IMG/VR virus record: IMGVR_UViG_3300046167_000092
Location: 1-55,743 of that record
DNA length: 55,743 bases
Source of the DNA: a virus
Direction: 5' to 3' (one strand)
In this document: positions 40,499 to 49,525 of the stretch, piece after piece
How positions within the stretch are numbered: position 1 is the stretch's first letter
Layout: each line of letters begins with the position of its first letter
Translations under genes and position numbers: made by a program
Notes under the pieces: generated by a model
Databases searched by the model: none
What the model saw: only the letters and a program-made list of their open reading frames with translations
Told to the model about the DNA's origin: nothing

Positions 40499-42394
40499 TT
40501 ACCCTTCACAGGCGATACATTCCACATCGTCTAATCTTATACGTGGAACTTTAGTGTTTACATTTTCTACATTACGTGCTGCATTAGTTCTAAAGTAATA
40601 CAACGATTTTAGTTTATTCATACCATACCAATGTACATCATTCACATACTGCATGTATTCATCATGCACTTCTTGTGGCTCTGTACTCTTGGGTAAAGTA
40701 AAGAATAGGTTGACAGACTGTGCTTGACACACAAACTCCTGTCGTTTGGCAGCATGTTCAACAATCCATATTTGGTTTATCTCATTTGCTGTTTTAAATA
40801 TTTCTTTCTCTTCATCAGAAAGTATATCTAAGTGTTGGACAGAACCCTCATTGGCTGAGATATCTTTCCAAACTTCATCTAACTCTTTACCTTTTAACCC
40901 TTTAGTCTTGAGAACCTTTTCAAGGTATTTATTCTTAACTTGGTAAGAGCCGGATAAGGTCTTGTGAGTATAGCAATTAGCCCTATAAGGCTCGATACTA
41001 GGGGAAGTGCCACTACATATAATACCACTACTAGCGTTAGGAGCAATAGCCATGAGGTTAGCGTTACGCTTACCTGACCCATGTATGTCAGGAGCTTCTC
41101 CCCTTTGTATAGCCAGTTCTTTAGTGGCTTCATTTGCTCTAGTGTTAATATAAAGAAATGCTTTATAGTTGAAGCCAGTCGCAAAAATTCCTTCAAAAGG
41201 AATGTTCCTCCCCTGTAGATAAGCATGAAAGCCCATTGCACCGAGGCCGAGACTTCTCTCTCGGTATGCCGAATACGCAGACTTAGTAAATCCTTCCTTA
41301 CCTTCTCTAACGTACTTCTGAAATCTTTTAAAGTTTGCACTGTATTCTCCTAACTGTGTTGTGTCTATTGCATTGTCAATGTAGTGCTGTAAAACATTGT
41401 CAAGCATGGTTATTAAATCTTGTATAAAGTTATCATCCTTTGACCAAGCATCAAAGTGTTCTAAGTTTACGGATGATAAACAACATACTGCTGTTCGTTC
41501 TTCGTCTGTTGGTAAAGTAATCTCTGAACACAGGTTACTTTGTCTAATCTTAAGACCTAAATCTTTCTGTGCTTTAGGTAGATATTTATTACAGGTATCT
41601 ATGTTGACCATGTAAGGCTCACCTGTCTCTGCCCTAGCATGAATAATTTGCCACCATAAATCTCTAGCGTTTATTATCTTAACAGCTTCGTTACTCTTAG
41701 GGTCAATCAATCTCCAGTCTTCATCCTTTTCTACTGCTTCAAGGAATGAGTCAGTAATGTTGACACCATTATGTATATTGAGATTCTTTCTGTTGATGTC
41801 TCCACCTGATTCTTTTCTCATGTTTATAAACTCTTCAATCTCAGGATGGCTTATATCCATGTAAGCTGCATAGCTTCCACGTCTTGTTGTGCCTTGGTTA
41901 AAGGCTAACATCTGTGAATCAACTACATGCATGAAAGGAATTGAACCAGTAGAACGACTGCCATGAGTAGTAGAAATACCGTTACTCCTAATATCGCCCC
42001 AATATCCACCAATGCCTCCACCTGAACTTGCCAACCATATGTTCTCGTCATAGTGAGCAGATAAACCACCCCTACTGTCAGGAACATAATTAAGGAAACA
42101 ACTGATAGGAAGCCCACGACTTGTTCCCCCGTTACTAAGTATAGGAGTGCTAAACATGAACCACCTAGAGGAACTGTAGTTGTAAAGTCTTTGAGCCAAC
42201 TCAAAATCTGTCTCACCTTTGAAGGTTGCTCCGAAGACGGAGGCTCTTGCGAATGCTTCTTGTGCATGTGTTTCATTCTCCCAAAGATATCTATCTTTCA
42301 ATGTATCAAGACTAAACTTATCAAATGTTTTTTCTCTGTCGTAGTCTATTTCAATTCCTAAGTAAGGCTTAGTTCCTATTTTGTCTTCAATCAT
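40499..42394 (-). CDS. nrdA: Ribonucleotide reductase large subunit, class I
   Basis: A 631-residue catalytic subunit. Key residues: Cys99 (GLPISCF), Asn287-Cys289-Glu291 (SNLCSE, thiyl radical centre), Cys304/305 (AVCCLSSVNL), the Tyr pair in LKSLYYFR (about 608) and the C-terminal redox pair CIACEG (626 and 629). It lacks the N-terminal ATP-cone of the bacterial enzyme (761 residues in E. coli), so dATP inhibition is probably absent, as in many phages. It follows its own promoter (42421-42449). Confidence 0.95.
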   Translation of the reverse strand: MIEDKIGTKPYLGIEIDYDREKTFDKFSLDTLKDRYLWENETHAQEAFARASVFGATFKGETDFELAQRLYNYSSSRWFMFSTPILSNGGTSRGLPISCFLNYVPDSRGGLSAHYDENIWLASSGGGIGGYWGDIRSNGISTTHGSRSTGSIPFMHVVDSQMLAFNQGTTRRGSYAAYMDISHPEIEEFINMRKESGGDINRKNLNIHNGVNITDSFLEAVEKDEDWRLIDPKSNEAVKIINARDLWWQIIHARAETGEPYMVNIDTCNKYLPKAQKDLGLKIRQSNLCSEITLPTDEERTAVCCLSSVNLEHFDAWSKDDNFIQDLITMLDNVLQHYIDNAIDTTQLGEYSANFKRFQKYVREGKEGFTKSAYSAYRERSLGLGAMGFHAYLQGRNIPFEGIFATGFNYKAFLYINTRANEATKELAIQRGEAPDIHGSGKRNANLMAIAPNASSGIICSGTSPSIEPYRANCYTHKTLSGSYQVKNKYLEKVLKTKGLKGKELDEVWKDISANEGSVQHLDILSDEEKEIFKTANEINQIWIVEHAAKRQEFVCQAQSVNLFFTLPKSTEPQEVHDEYMQYVNDVHWYGMNKLKSLYYFRTNAARNVENVNTKVPRIRLDDVECIACEG

Positions 42395-42653
42395 TTTCTT
42401 TGTCCTGTAAATGTATAGCTATTATAGCATAGTGTACTATCTTTAGCAAGTCCATTTTATTCTTACCACCCTTCTGTCCATATCGCATAGCATACTTCAT
42501 GATGTTGCCCATGGCAAAACCTTCTCCATGTCCTGCATCTATTATCATATCAGTTGCTTGATACTTTCCATTAGCATAATGTTGGTCATACGTGTTACCT
42601 ATATATGCTTTTATTTCATTTAATATTTTATCTTCTTTAAATTTATAGTTCAT
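42387..42653 (-). CDS. DUF3310-type small phage protein
   Basis: An 88-residue protein, MNYKFKEDKILNEIKAYIGN..., with TDMIIDAGHGEGFAMGNIMK then YAMRYGQKGGKNKMDLLKIV. This Gly-x-Gly-Phe-x-Gly-Asn-x-x-Lys-Tyr pattern is found in the DUF3310 proteins common in phages and often called nucleotide kinases, without proof. A longer frame starts upstream but overlaps endonuclease I; the start at 42653 gives an 11-base overlap, usual here. Confidence 0.78.
   Translation of the reverse strand: MNYKFKEDKILNEIKAYIGNTYDQHYANGKYQATDMIIDAGHGEGFAMGNIMKYAMRYGQKGGKNKMDLLKIVHYAIIAIHLQDKEND
42421..42449 (-). promoter_or_regulatory. Promoter for nrdAB
   Basis: On the minus strand TTGCTA (42444-42449), a 17-base spacer and TATAAT (42421-42426) with a preceding TGC (extended -10). 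The RNA would begin near 42414, about 20 bases before the nrdA ATG, with AGGACA as SD. It lies within the end of the upstream gene. Confidence 0.7.
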
Positions 42654-43083
42654 CTTTTCTCCAGTTGTTAGGTAAAGTATCTTCACTATACCATATAAAT
42701 TTATTTTTTTCAGCCCATTCTGCATGTGTTCTTTTAGTACCATCCTTTCTTTTCTTAGCCTGTGGCATAGGAGCATAAGGACTCAAGAATAAAAACACTA
42801 ACTCTTGATTTGGTTTAAGTGCTTTACGCACCCACACATACTTATTATATTCTTGATAGTCCCAAAATCTACCCTTTGCTTCCAAAAGATATTCTTTGTT
42901 TCCTATCTTCTTTACAAAGTCAGGCTCATAATTATGCTCAACAATGTAAGGAACTTTATTCGTGTGGTGTTCCCACTCTTGTAAGATAGTACTGTGTAAG
43001 GTATGTTCCCACTTGGAATCATAACCCTTGGGTATATCTTTTTCTTTTGGTCTAACCTTTCGAGGTTTTCTAAAGCCGACCAC
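42643..43083 (-). CDS. Endonuclease I (Holliday junction resolvase), T7 gp3-like
   Basis: A 146-residue protein matching T7 endonuclease I in layout. Active-site residues Glu26, Asp55 (EPDF), Glu68 and Lys70 (LLEAKGRFW) correspond to the four catalytic ones of T7. A helical KYVWVRKALKPNQELVFLFL region follows. It resolves branched replication intermediates before packaging and may degrade host DNA. It lies among nucleases and polymerase, its start touching the stop of the upstream gene. Confidence 0.88.
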   Translation of the reverse strand: MVGFRKPRKVRPKEKDIPKGYDSKWEHTLHSTILQEWEHHTNKVPYIVEHNYEPDFVKKIGNKEYLLEAKGRFWDYQEYNKYVWVRKALKPNQELVFLFLSPYAPMPQAKKRKDGTKRTHAEWAEKNKFIWYSEDTLPNNWRKDEL

Positions 43084-43343
43084 TAGATAACATCCGAATA
43101 AGTAATGTCATCTATGTGTTTAGTTCTTAAAACTTTTTTGATTCTCTGAGAAAACCACCTCGGTGTGTATGCAGAAACCATTAGTTTATTGTTAGCGTAG
43201 AAATGTTTTTCTTCAGGTAAATACTTTTCATAATTATCTACGCTTACTTTCTTTTGTTCTTCTTCAGTAAGCATACTCTTCAACCACTCTACTACAAACT
43301 GTTTAGATAGCTTACGTACTTGTTTAGTTTTTATTTCTCTCAT
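43083..43343 (-). CDS. Small basic protein in the nuclease cluster
   Basis: An 86-residue basic protein, MREIKTKQVRKLSKQFVVEW..., predicted mostly helical, with the C-terminal HIDDITYSDVI. It is wedged between endonuclease I and the PD-(D/E)XK nuclease with overlaps on both sides, so it is part of the replication operon. No family recognised. A DNA-binding or nuclease-helper role is possible. Confidence 0.65.
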   Translation of the reverse strand: MREIKTKQVRKLSKQFVVEWLKSMLTEEEQKKVSVDNYEKYLPEEKHFYANNKLMVSAYTPRWFSQRIKKVLRTKHIDDITYSDVI

Positions 43344-44209
43344 AGTTTTATTTCCTCAACCTTTGGTTCTTTAACAACCGTTGTAAAATATACAGGGCCT
43401 TTAGCGTAATTAAAAGCTCTAAGTCCTTTACCTTCATTAGAATCTTTATGGCATTCTACTTTATGAGGACACCACCCACAGTTCTTAGCTAACTTCATGT
43501 TACCTGAAAGACCTTCAGCTACAGGAGTATAACAAAACTCAGGTGGCGTGTCTTTAACTATAAGTTCTTTTACATTATCTATCTTAGAAACTATATTAGG
43601 TTTCTCCATATCATCAGGTATGTAAGTACACAGTTCTCCTGTTTCTTTATTCATAACTAAGAAGCCACCTTTACTTGTACCTTCTGCTTCTTCATACCCT
43701 GCAAGTTGTGATAGATATCCGAATGCATCGTCTTCACTAAGAGTGCCTTCTTTAAACTTCTTAAAGGCATACCCTGATGCAGTCTTTACATCTACCACTT
43801 CTCCGTCTATCTTACAGTCCATGTGACCCTTGATTCCGTTCACAGTAATTTCTTTCTGCATATCTGTAAGCTTATGTCCGGAAAGTTTAACAAAGAATAA
43901 AACTAAAACCTCAAGTAAATGTCCGTACAAGAATTTAATCTGTACGTTAGGCTGTAACTTTTCTGTTGTATCCGATTGAGTATGAGCATCATACCACAAA
44001 CGTCTTTCAGGTTTGCCTATGTTAGACATCCTAAGTGTTTCCTTGGATGTTCTATCTTGAGGGGTAGCCCAATGTCTAAGAGCATCTGCCATTTCTTTAC
44101 CGAACTCTTCATAAGTTTCTTCTGAAATGTTTAGCTCATTGCCTTCTGTCAGAGAATCTAACAGGGCATAGATATCAGGTACTAAATTACTTAGTTTTTT
44201 CTTTGGCAT
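43340..44209 (-). CDS. PD-(D/E)XK exonuclease, Cas4/RecB-like
   Basis: A 289-residue nuclease. The core reads GHMDCKIDGEVVDVKTAS: His129, Asp131, Asp140 and Lys142 fit the PD-(D/E)XK site. Four Cys (225, 243, 246 and 252; CGWCPHKVEC) toward the C-terminus resemble the iron-sulphur binding Cys of Cas4 and AddB relatives. It likely replaces the T7 gp6 5'-exonuclease in recombination and host DNA breakdown. Its N-terminal region (about 1-110) is not recognised. Confidence 0.82.
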   Translation of the reverse strand: MPKKKLSNLVPDIYALLDSLTEGNELNISEETYEEFGKEMADALRHWATPQDRTSKETLRMSNIGKPERRLWYDAHTQSDTTEKLQPNVQIKFLYGHLLEVLVLFFVKLSGHKLTDMQKEITVNGIKGHMDCKIDGEVVDVKTASGYAFKKFKEGTLSEDDAFGYLSQLAGYEEAEGTSKGGFLVMNKETGELCTYIPDDMEKPNIVSKIDNVKELIVKDTPPEFCYTPVAEGLSGNMKLAKNCGWCPHKVECHKDSNEGKGLRAFNYAKGPVYFTTVVKEPKVEEIKL

Positions 44210-44615
44210 TTTCTGCTTCCTTGAATGCTTTAATTACATCCGATGAGAATAGTTTTTGTAGATTAACAAGAAACATTCTACTTGCTTTATGGTCTCCACC
44301 ACATACAGTTTTAAACGTATCCAGTTTATCTACTATTGTTTTAAGTACATCTGTTTTAAATACCAATGTGCAGAACTCGTTGTCACCTACACATAAATTA
44401 TGAAACCAATAATCAGATTCAGTAGCTCTTATTCCTGAAGGCTTACCCCATGATTCATATTCTATACAAATGTTTCCAGACTTTTGCCATAAATCTTTTT
44501 CAGATTTAACTTCTATTTTTTTATTGGTCATCATGTCTGCTATTTTTTCTTCTCTTATTGTACCATAAGCTAAGTCAATGTCAAATTTCTTTCTGTTTTC
44601 TTTAGTGGGTTTCAT
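44187..44615 (-). CDS. Possible second PD-(D/E)XK-type nuclease
   Basis: A 142-residue protein. DIDLAYGTIREEKIADMMTN leads to KIEVKSEKDLW (Glu and Lys of a possible E-x-K site) and ICIEYESWGKPSGIRATESD. This order (Asp...Glu-Val-Lys...Glu-Tyr-x-Ser) is like small phage endonucleases of the restriction-enzyme fold. It sits between polymerase and the Cas4-like nuclease with overlaps on both sides. Motif-level evidence only. Confidence 0.62.
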   Translation of the reverse strand: MKPTKENRKKFDIDLAYGTIREEKIADMMTNKKIEVKSEKDLWQKSGNICIEYESWGKPSGIRATESDYWFHNLCVGDNEFCTLVFKTDVLKTIVDKLDTFKTVCGGDHKASRMFLVNLQKLFSSDVIKAFKEAENAKEKTK

Positions 44616-46339
44616 ACCAGCTGTCTCCTATTTTATATTCGCCTGTTAAAGGACAACGCATATTGTAATGTTGTCCCGCTTTTTCTATTGCTTCTACACC
44701 TAACCTACCTACAAAGTCTGCTTGTTTTTCAAGCACTTGTATCTGCCACTCATCATGAATGTTAGCTACAAACTTTGCATCTAAGCCGTTAAGTCTTATA
44801 TTATCTTCAAGGATAACCAATGCTTTCTTCATTGCTATTGCACCACCACCCTGTAATAAAGTGTTTAATGCTGCATGTTTATGTCGTAGTAGAATCTTAC
44901 GACCATCTAAGCCCTTTGAGGTAGCTCTTCTCCGAAGCTCTGTCAACTCGTTCCTTAAGAGTTCTAAGTGTTGGTAGACCAGTAAGAAAGCGTTCTCGCA
45001 ATCGCTTACCGTCTGCTCTATTTCCTTTAATGATGCTTCCAATTTTTTCATCTCCTGCCCCGTAAATGAGTGCATAGATGAAAGTTTTTGCCTCATCTCT
45101 TGATTTAAGTCCAGCAAACTGTTGGTTAGCTGTGTGAATGTCTCCGTTGATAATTTCATTTATGTAATCCTCGTCAGCCATATAGTGTGCTAACAGTCTA
45201 AGTTCTAATCCACTTGCATCTATACCTACAAGTTTGTAACCTTTTGGTACAACCCAACAAGACCTACACTCTTTTCCATAAGGACTGTAAACAGCAGGTA
45301 CTTGTGCCATGTTAGGACTTCTGTGTGCCATTCGACCTGTGATAGCACCAGTACAAATGACTGACCCATGCACTCTACCATCGTCTTCATGCACTGCATC
45401 TATCCAAGAATGTACTTGGGCTAATCGTTTCTGATACAGTAAGAAGTCTGCTATAAGTTGTGCTTCTTTTATATGAGTAATCTTTTTAAGAGTATTCTCA
45501 TCGACAATAGCTTGACCTGTAGGTGTAAATTTATTAGGCTTCCAACCAAGTTCTTGTAGTCTTTGTCCTATTTGTTTCCTAGAACCTAGGTTAAATTCTT
45601 GAAGTGTCTTTCTCATGAAAGGTTTTTGTTCAAGCGTACCATCTATTATATCAGAGTACTCCTGTTCTGTCAATCCCTGTTTAGAAAGTTTACCATCTTT
45701 TTTTAGTTTAGGTTTTACTATTTTGTCATCAATCCATATTGGCTTGAATGTTTCGTGTACTTTATCTTCTGTTTCTTTTAGCTTACAACTTAACTCTGAA
45801 GCTAAAAACATTGCTTGTTCATCATTAAAAAGAAACCCATTTTGTTTTTGTTCTTCAAGAATATGTGTAACTTTATGTTCTAACTCTATACATTCTTTTG
45901 AAAAACCTAAAGATTCTTTTTTCAAATAATTAAATAATTTATAATTTATATCTACATCTCTTTCACAATAAGATAACATCTCTTCTGTAAAGGCAGACCA
46001 CTCAGGAGAATCTTTCTTAGGTAATCCTAGTTTGTAACCCCACTTAGCTATGCTGTGTCCACCTTCTCTTGTAGGGTTTAGTAGCCTAGATAATACAAGG
46101 GTGTCTATAACTTTATCTGAATTGTATAAGTCTACACCAGTAAGCTTTTTAATTACAGGTATATCATAACCTAAGATGTTATGTCCTATAAGCCTGTCTG
46201 CTTTTTGTAAGAACTTTATGCCCTCGTCAAGGGTGTCTTCGTAGAAGTGATAGAACTTACCGTGTTCATCTTGTGCTACGAGACACCATATAACTGAAGG
46301 ATTTAGTCCGTCTGTTTCTATGTCAAATACTAATTGCAT
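44602..46339 (-). CDS. DNA polymerase, family A (T7-like), split by a frameshift
   Basis: It copies phage DNA. The first frame (46339 to 44897) holds the proofreading site (FDIETDGLN, Asp5/Glu7), palm motif A (GIDASGLELRLLAHYM) and motif B (AKTFIYALIYGAG), ending SYLKGLRWS. The second, entered around 44910, carries GLDGRKILLRHKHAALNTL and palm motif C (IHDEWQ). T7 reads straight through YIKGLDGR-like residues there, so one extra base in the AAAGGG run splits the gene. Either the consensus is wrong or a +1 or -2 shift is needed, because motif C is essential. Joined length would be about 578 residues. Confidence 0.92.
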
Positions 46340-46351
46340 ATTTGTCTCCTA

Positions 46352-48019
46352 TTAAAATGGTATGATATCTTCTTCTTTAGAGTTGAGCATTTCTAAATCC
46401 TCATACTCTGATAACCTACCTGTTTCTTTATCGTACACTAGAGAACAAGCCATGCCTACATCTCCTGTGTATCTTGATTTAAGTATACGAAGTTTAGTTG
46501 TTCTTGATTCTAAATCATCGTCTGACTGTTGATTTCTTTCTAGTGCTACAACACAGTCGGATAGTTGAGCAATACTGTTTGAACCACGAAGATGAGATAA
46601 GCTTACACTGATGCCATTCTCATGACCTTTGTTACCTTCGATTCTACGTAAGTGAGATACAAGAATAATACCTGCACCTGTTTCTTCAACCATGCTACGA
46701 AGTCTGTGCATGATACTGTCAATAGCTTTACGTTCATCTCCATCAAGCATAGAACTTACTAGCATATGTAAGTGGTCTACTACAACCCATTTACAATCAC
46801 AACCTACGATAAGATATCTAAGCTTTGCAAAGATAGCATCAATGTCGTTAGCACCAAAGTGAGCATGGATAAATACTCTATCATTGCTGAATACTTTATC
46901 AAACATGCTAGTAAGTTTAGCTTCTCCGTAATCATCACGAACACTGTCAATAAATAGTTTGTCACTAGCTTCGATAGAAAGTATACCGTCTACAGTACGC
47001 TTCCAGTCTTCTTCAAGTGCAATGATACCTACGTTGTCATCTGTCTGATTGATAAGCCAATGCTCAAGCTCTCTTGTAATACTAGACTTACCGAGACCAG
47101 TACCACCTGTAAGAGTTACAAGCTCACCTGCTCTAAGACCTAATAGCTTTTTGTTAAGACCTTCCCAAGGATAAGGCACACTCTGTTTACGTTCTCTGTT
47201 TAAGAAATCGTTTTGTTTCTCTGATACCCTGATGATACCACTTGGTGTGTAGACTTGTGCATCCCACCATGCTCTTGTAAAGTCTTGGTGTTTACCTTTG
47301 TTGAGCATATCGTTAGGGTCTTTGTAGCCATTAGGAAGCGTAACTATCTTTGCTTTTCCGGGCTTGATAATACTAGCTACCTTTTGTGAAGCTTCCATAC
47401 CTGCTTTGTCTTTGTCAAAACATATGACAACATTGTCAAAACTTTCTACGTACTCAAGGCTTTCTTTGATGTCTTTGACAGCCGAAGCTGCACCACGTTT
47501 GATAGACACTACTGCCCACTTACTACCAAGTAATTCGTAGGTAGCCATAGCATCACATTCTCCCTCAACAATCGTAAGATATTTACCACCTTCTTTGAAA
47601 AGGTTCTGACCAAACAATCCTGAGTCTTGTATAGTACCGTCAAACGAAAAGCGTTTGTCTCGTACATATCTAATCTTTGTAGCACACTGCTCGTGATTAA
47701 TGTAAAAGGGATAAAGGTGCTGTGCTAGTTGACCGTTTGCATCATACACAACCTTAACACCATACTTTTCTGCTGTCTCTTTAGATATATTTCTATCTGT
47801 AAGCTTTGCAAAGATACCACCATGTGCATTTACATTAGGCTTGGGTGTCGGTTGTTTGATATAGTTTGTCATTGGCGTTACGTTTCCCTCGTAGTTTGAA
47901 TAAAATTTGTCACAACTAAAACATTTTGCAGACCCGTCAGCGTTGACAGACACTGCATCTTTGCTACCACATTCGTGACACGGAACATGATACTTAATAA
48001 ATTTACTTTGTTCTTGCAT
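46352..48019 (-). CDS. Primase-helicase, T7 gp4-like
   Basis: A 555-residue bifunctional enzyme for leading-strand unwinding and lagging-strand priming. A zinc finger with Cys14, Cys17, Cys33 and Cys36 is followed by a TOPRIM fold (TIVEGECDA near 150; FDKDKAG near 203) and a DnaB-type helicase. Walker A is GGTGLGKS at 305-312, Walker B VVVDHLHML, and the LSHLRGSNSIAQLSD arginine/Gln motif lies near 480. It loads at primase sites and works with the family A polymerase. Its start is 20 bases after the terminator at 48040. Confidence 0.93.
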   Translation of the reverse strand: MQEQSKFIKYHVPCHECGSKDAVSVNADGSAKCFSCDKFYSNYEGNVTPMTNYIKQPTPKPNVNAHGGIFAKLTDRNISKETAEKYGVKVVYDANGQLAQHLYPFYINHEQCATKIRYVRDKRFSFDGTIQDSGLFGQNLFKEGGKYLTIVEGECDAMATYELLGSKWAVVSIKRGAASAVKDIKESLEYVESFDNVVICFDKDKAGMEASQKVASIIKPGKAKIVTLPNGYKDPNDMLNKGKHQDFTRAWWDAQVYTPSGIIRVSEKQNDFLNRERKQSVPYPWEGLNKKLLGLRAGELVTLTGGTGLGKSSITRELEHWLINQTDDNVGIIALEEDWKRTVDGILSIEASDKLFIDSVRDDYGEAKLTSMFDKVFSNDRVFIHAHFGANDIDAIFAKLRYLIVGCDCKWVVVDHLHMLVSSMLDGDERKAIDSIMHRLRSMVEETGAGIILVSHLRRIEGNKGHENGISVSLSHLRGSNSIAQLSDCVVALERNQQSDDDLESRTTKLRILKSRYTGDVGMACSLVYDKETGRLSEYEDLEMLNSKEEDIIPF

Positions 48020-48039
48020 AATTACCCTCGTTGTTAAAT

Positions 48040-48069
48040 AAAAAAGCCACCCTGTTTTACGAGAGTGGC
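48040..48069 (-). terminator. Terminator between the SSB operon and primase
   Basis: On the minus strand GCCACTC (48069-48063), a 10-base loop and GGGTGGC (48052-48046) form a 7-bp stem with one G-T pair. TTTTTT (48045-48040) follows. It ends the ssb operon. Primase is then downstream of a terminator, so partial readthrough or an unseen promoter is needed. Confidence 0.8.
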
Positions 48070-48094
48070 TTCGATTGGAGATATGAAAAGTTAA

Positions 48095-48349
48095 TTAGTC
48101 TTCTTCGCTAGAAGCTTCCTCATCAACTGTTTCTTCTTCAGACTCTACCACTGCTTCAGGAGTATCCTTTAAGAGGGTTTCAAGATTACCCCTATGTGCA
48201 GTACTCGCAAAGTTTAAAGCTTCTAAGATAACATCTAATGTGCCTACTTTACTGATAGTAACACGAGCATTATTCTTTATCTGTTCATCTTCGATTTGGT
48301 TCACATCATAAGACGTGACACCTTCATCATTTTGTATAGTAATAATCAT
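48095..48349 (-). CDS. Small acidic protein co-transcribed with SSB
   Basis: An 84-residue protein starting MIITIQNDEGVTSYDVNQIE with a helical middle and a very acidic end (ESEEETVDEEASSEED). The start at 48349 is one base after the ssb stop. An earlier Met is possible but would overlap ssb. The acidic tail is like that of SSB-type proteins and may bind the same partners. Not identified. Confidence 0.65.
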   Translation of the reverse strand: MIITIQNDEGVTSYDVNQIEDEQIKNNARVTISKVGTLDVILEALNFASTAHRGNLETLLKDTPEAVVESEEETVDEEASSEED

Positions 48350-48350
48350 A

Positions 48351-48803
48351 CTAAAATTCCTCCCCATCTCCAAATGGGTTTAGCTCAGCACCGTCCTGAG
48401 TTTTCAAAGCTACTAAGTCAATGACTTGCATAGCTTGAAAGTCCAAGCCTTTGAACTGACCATACTTGTTGTCGGTTTCCCACTCGTTGTATTGAACTTT
48501 GACATGAGAACCATTGCCCACTACGTCATCCATAGCGTTCTTCTCTTTATCAAAAAGCTTAGGTGCATTTCTTACCATACCATTTGGCCCGTTTACTTTT
48601 CTCTTTATTGTCAAGGCTCTACCCACAGGTGTTTGCCCACCATTCTCATCCTTAATGGATAAGTCTTTTATCTTGAAGCCACGAGCTTCAAAACTATTTG
48701 CAACCTCATTGTCTACAACTAAGTCAACTGTATACACAGGCTCAAATGTAGTGTTTGGGGTTGTTACTGAAGCCCAATAGGCTTTTCCTTCTAATACTGC
48801 CAT
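48351..48803 (-). CDS. Single-stranded DNA-binding protein, T7 gp2.5-like
   Basis: A 150-residue protein. MAVLEGKAYWASVTTPNTTF and YTVDLVVDNEVANSFEARGF form the OB-fold start. Next come GRALTIKRKVNGPNGMVRNA and YNEWETDNKYGQFKGLDFQA. The C-terminus NPFGDGEEF is the short acidic Phe-ended tail by which gp2.5 contacts polymerase and helicase. It coats single-stranded DNA at the fork. Its own consensus promoter (48838-48866) stands before it, with AAAGGAGAAA as SD. Confidence 0.88.
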   Translation of the reverse strand: MAVLEGKAYWASVTTPNTTFEPVYTVDLVVDNEVANSFEARGFKIKDLSIKDENGGQTPVGRALTIKRKVNGPNGMVRNAPKLFDKEKNAMDDVVGNGSHVKVQYNEWETDNKYGQFKGLDFQAMQVIDLVALKTQDGAELNPFGDGEEF

Positions 48804-48825
48804 ATAATTTCTCCTTTGTTGGCGT

Positions 48826-49044
48826 TTAATTGGGGTTATTATACCCTACTTCTTGTTGAATGTCAAGCATTATATCATCCATTGTATAACTACTTTCGTC
48901 ACAAAGTTTAACATAAAAGTCCTTGTCTTTCCAACGAACTTCGTATGCTATTTTGTTTTCGTATAGTTCTTTAAGGTGTTTGCTCAGCCACTCCTCAAAA
49001 TATCTAAATTGATTTCTATTTAGTTTTGTAAAACCTTCTTCCAT
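48826..49044 (-). CDS. Small hypothetical protein
   Basis: A 72-residue protein, MEEGFTKLNRNQFRYFEEWL..., helical at the start, then a VRWKDKDFYVKLCDE strand part and an acidic end. It ends within the ssb promoter region and shares a base with the gene upstream. Unknown function. Confidence 0.6.
   Translation of the reverse strand: MEEGFTKLNRNQFRYFEEWLSKHLKELYENKIAYEVRWKDKDFYVKLCDESSYTMDDIMLDIQQEVGYNNPN
48838..48866 (-). promoter_or_regulatory. Perfect consensus sigma70 promoter for ssb
   Basis: On the minus strand TTGACA (48861-48866), 17 bases and TATAAT (48838-48843). The RNA should start near 48831, 28 bases before the ATG. The promoter lies inside the 3' end of the gene at 48826-49044. 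Confidence 0.85.
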
Positions 49045-49340
49045 TATTCCTCCTCAGGTAATATGTTTCCTGTCAATACACCTACACCACCTGTAGCTGA
49101 TTGTTCTTGTGTATTAATAGAAGTTCTTAAAGCTTTATGAGTCATTTTTAATAGTTCAATATCTCTTTCAAGTTTTATAGAAGCTTCTTCTAAAGAAGTT
49201 ATCTTCCTATTAATAGTATCAATATCATTACTGTTGTTTAGTATATCATCATTGAGTACAATAACACTAGCATACATTGTTATGCCTACTACTATAACTA
49301 GTACTAGTTTAATTAAAAATAAGTTTATTTTATTTACCAT
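49044..49340 (-). CDS. Membrane-anchored coiled-coil protein
   Basis: A 98-residue protein. A membrane helix (about 7-28, LFLIKLVLVIVVGITMYASV) is followed by a coiled coil (about 35-70, DIDTINRKITSLEEASIKLE) and a Gly/Val-rich end. This type-II layout resembles i-spanins, but it lies among early genes, so a membrane-bound host-takeover protein is equally possible. Confidence 0.6.
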   Translation of the reverse strand: MVNKINLFLIKLVLVIVVGITMYASVIVLNDDILNNSNDIDTINRKITSLEEASIKLERDIELLKMTHKALRTSINTQEQSATGGVGVLTGNILPEEE

Positions 49341-49525
49341 TCTGTTACATCCTTTTTTCTTTTATCATTATATTTTACAACACGTCTACCACTTGCATAT
49401 CCTGTGATTTCACGTTCCCATTTAGAATCTTTAAAAGTTACTTCAATAAAACTAATATCTTTATCAAGCTGTTCTTCTTTTAGTTTTTCTTTTTGTTCTT
49501 CTACTATATCTTTGTACTGTGTCAT
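49334..49525 (-). CDS. Small charged hypothetical protein
   Basis: A 63-residue, Lys/Glu-rich protein, MTQYKDIVEEQKEKLKEEQL..., helical first half, then a basic strand part (WEREITGYASGRRVVKYNDK). It overlaps both neighbours by a few bases. Unknown function. Confidence 0.58.
   Translation of the reverse strand: MTQYKDIVEEQKEKLKEEQLDKDISFIEVTFKDSKWEREITGYASGRRVVKYNDKRKKDVTEW

Noticed and set aside
40894-42276. Other frames within nrdA and nrdB
   Set aside because: The reductase frames contain all catalytic residues from end to end. The others are shadows without start signals.
43340-44209. A CRISPR Cas4
   Set aside because: The nuclease is Cas4-like, but no array or other cas gene exists, and this enzyme type is usual in phage replication clusters.
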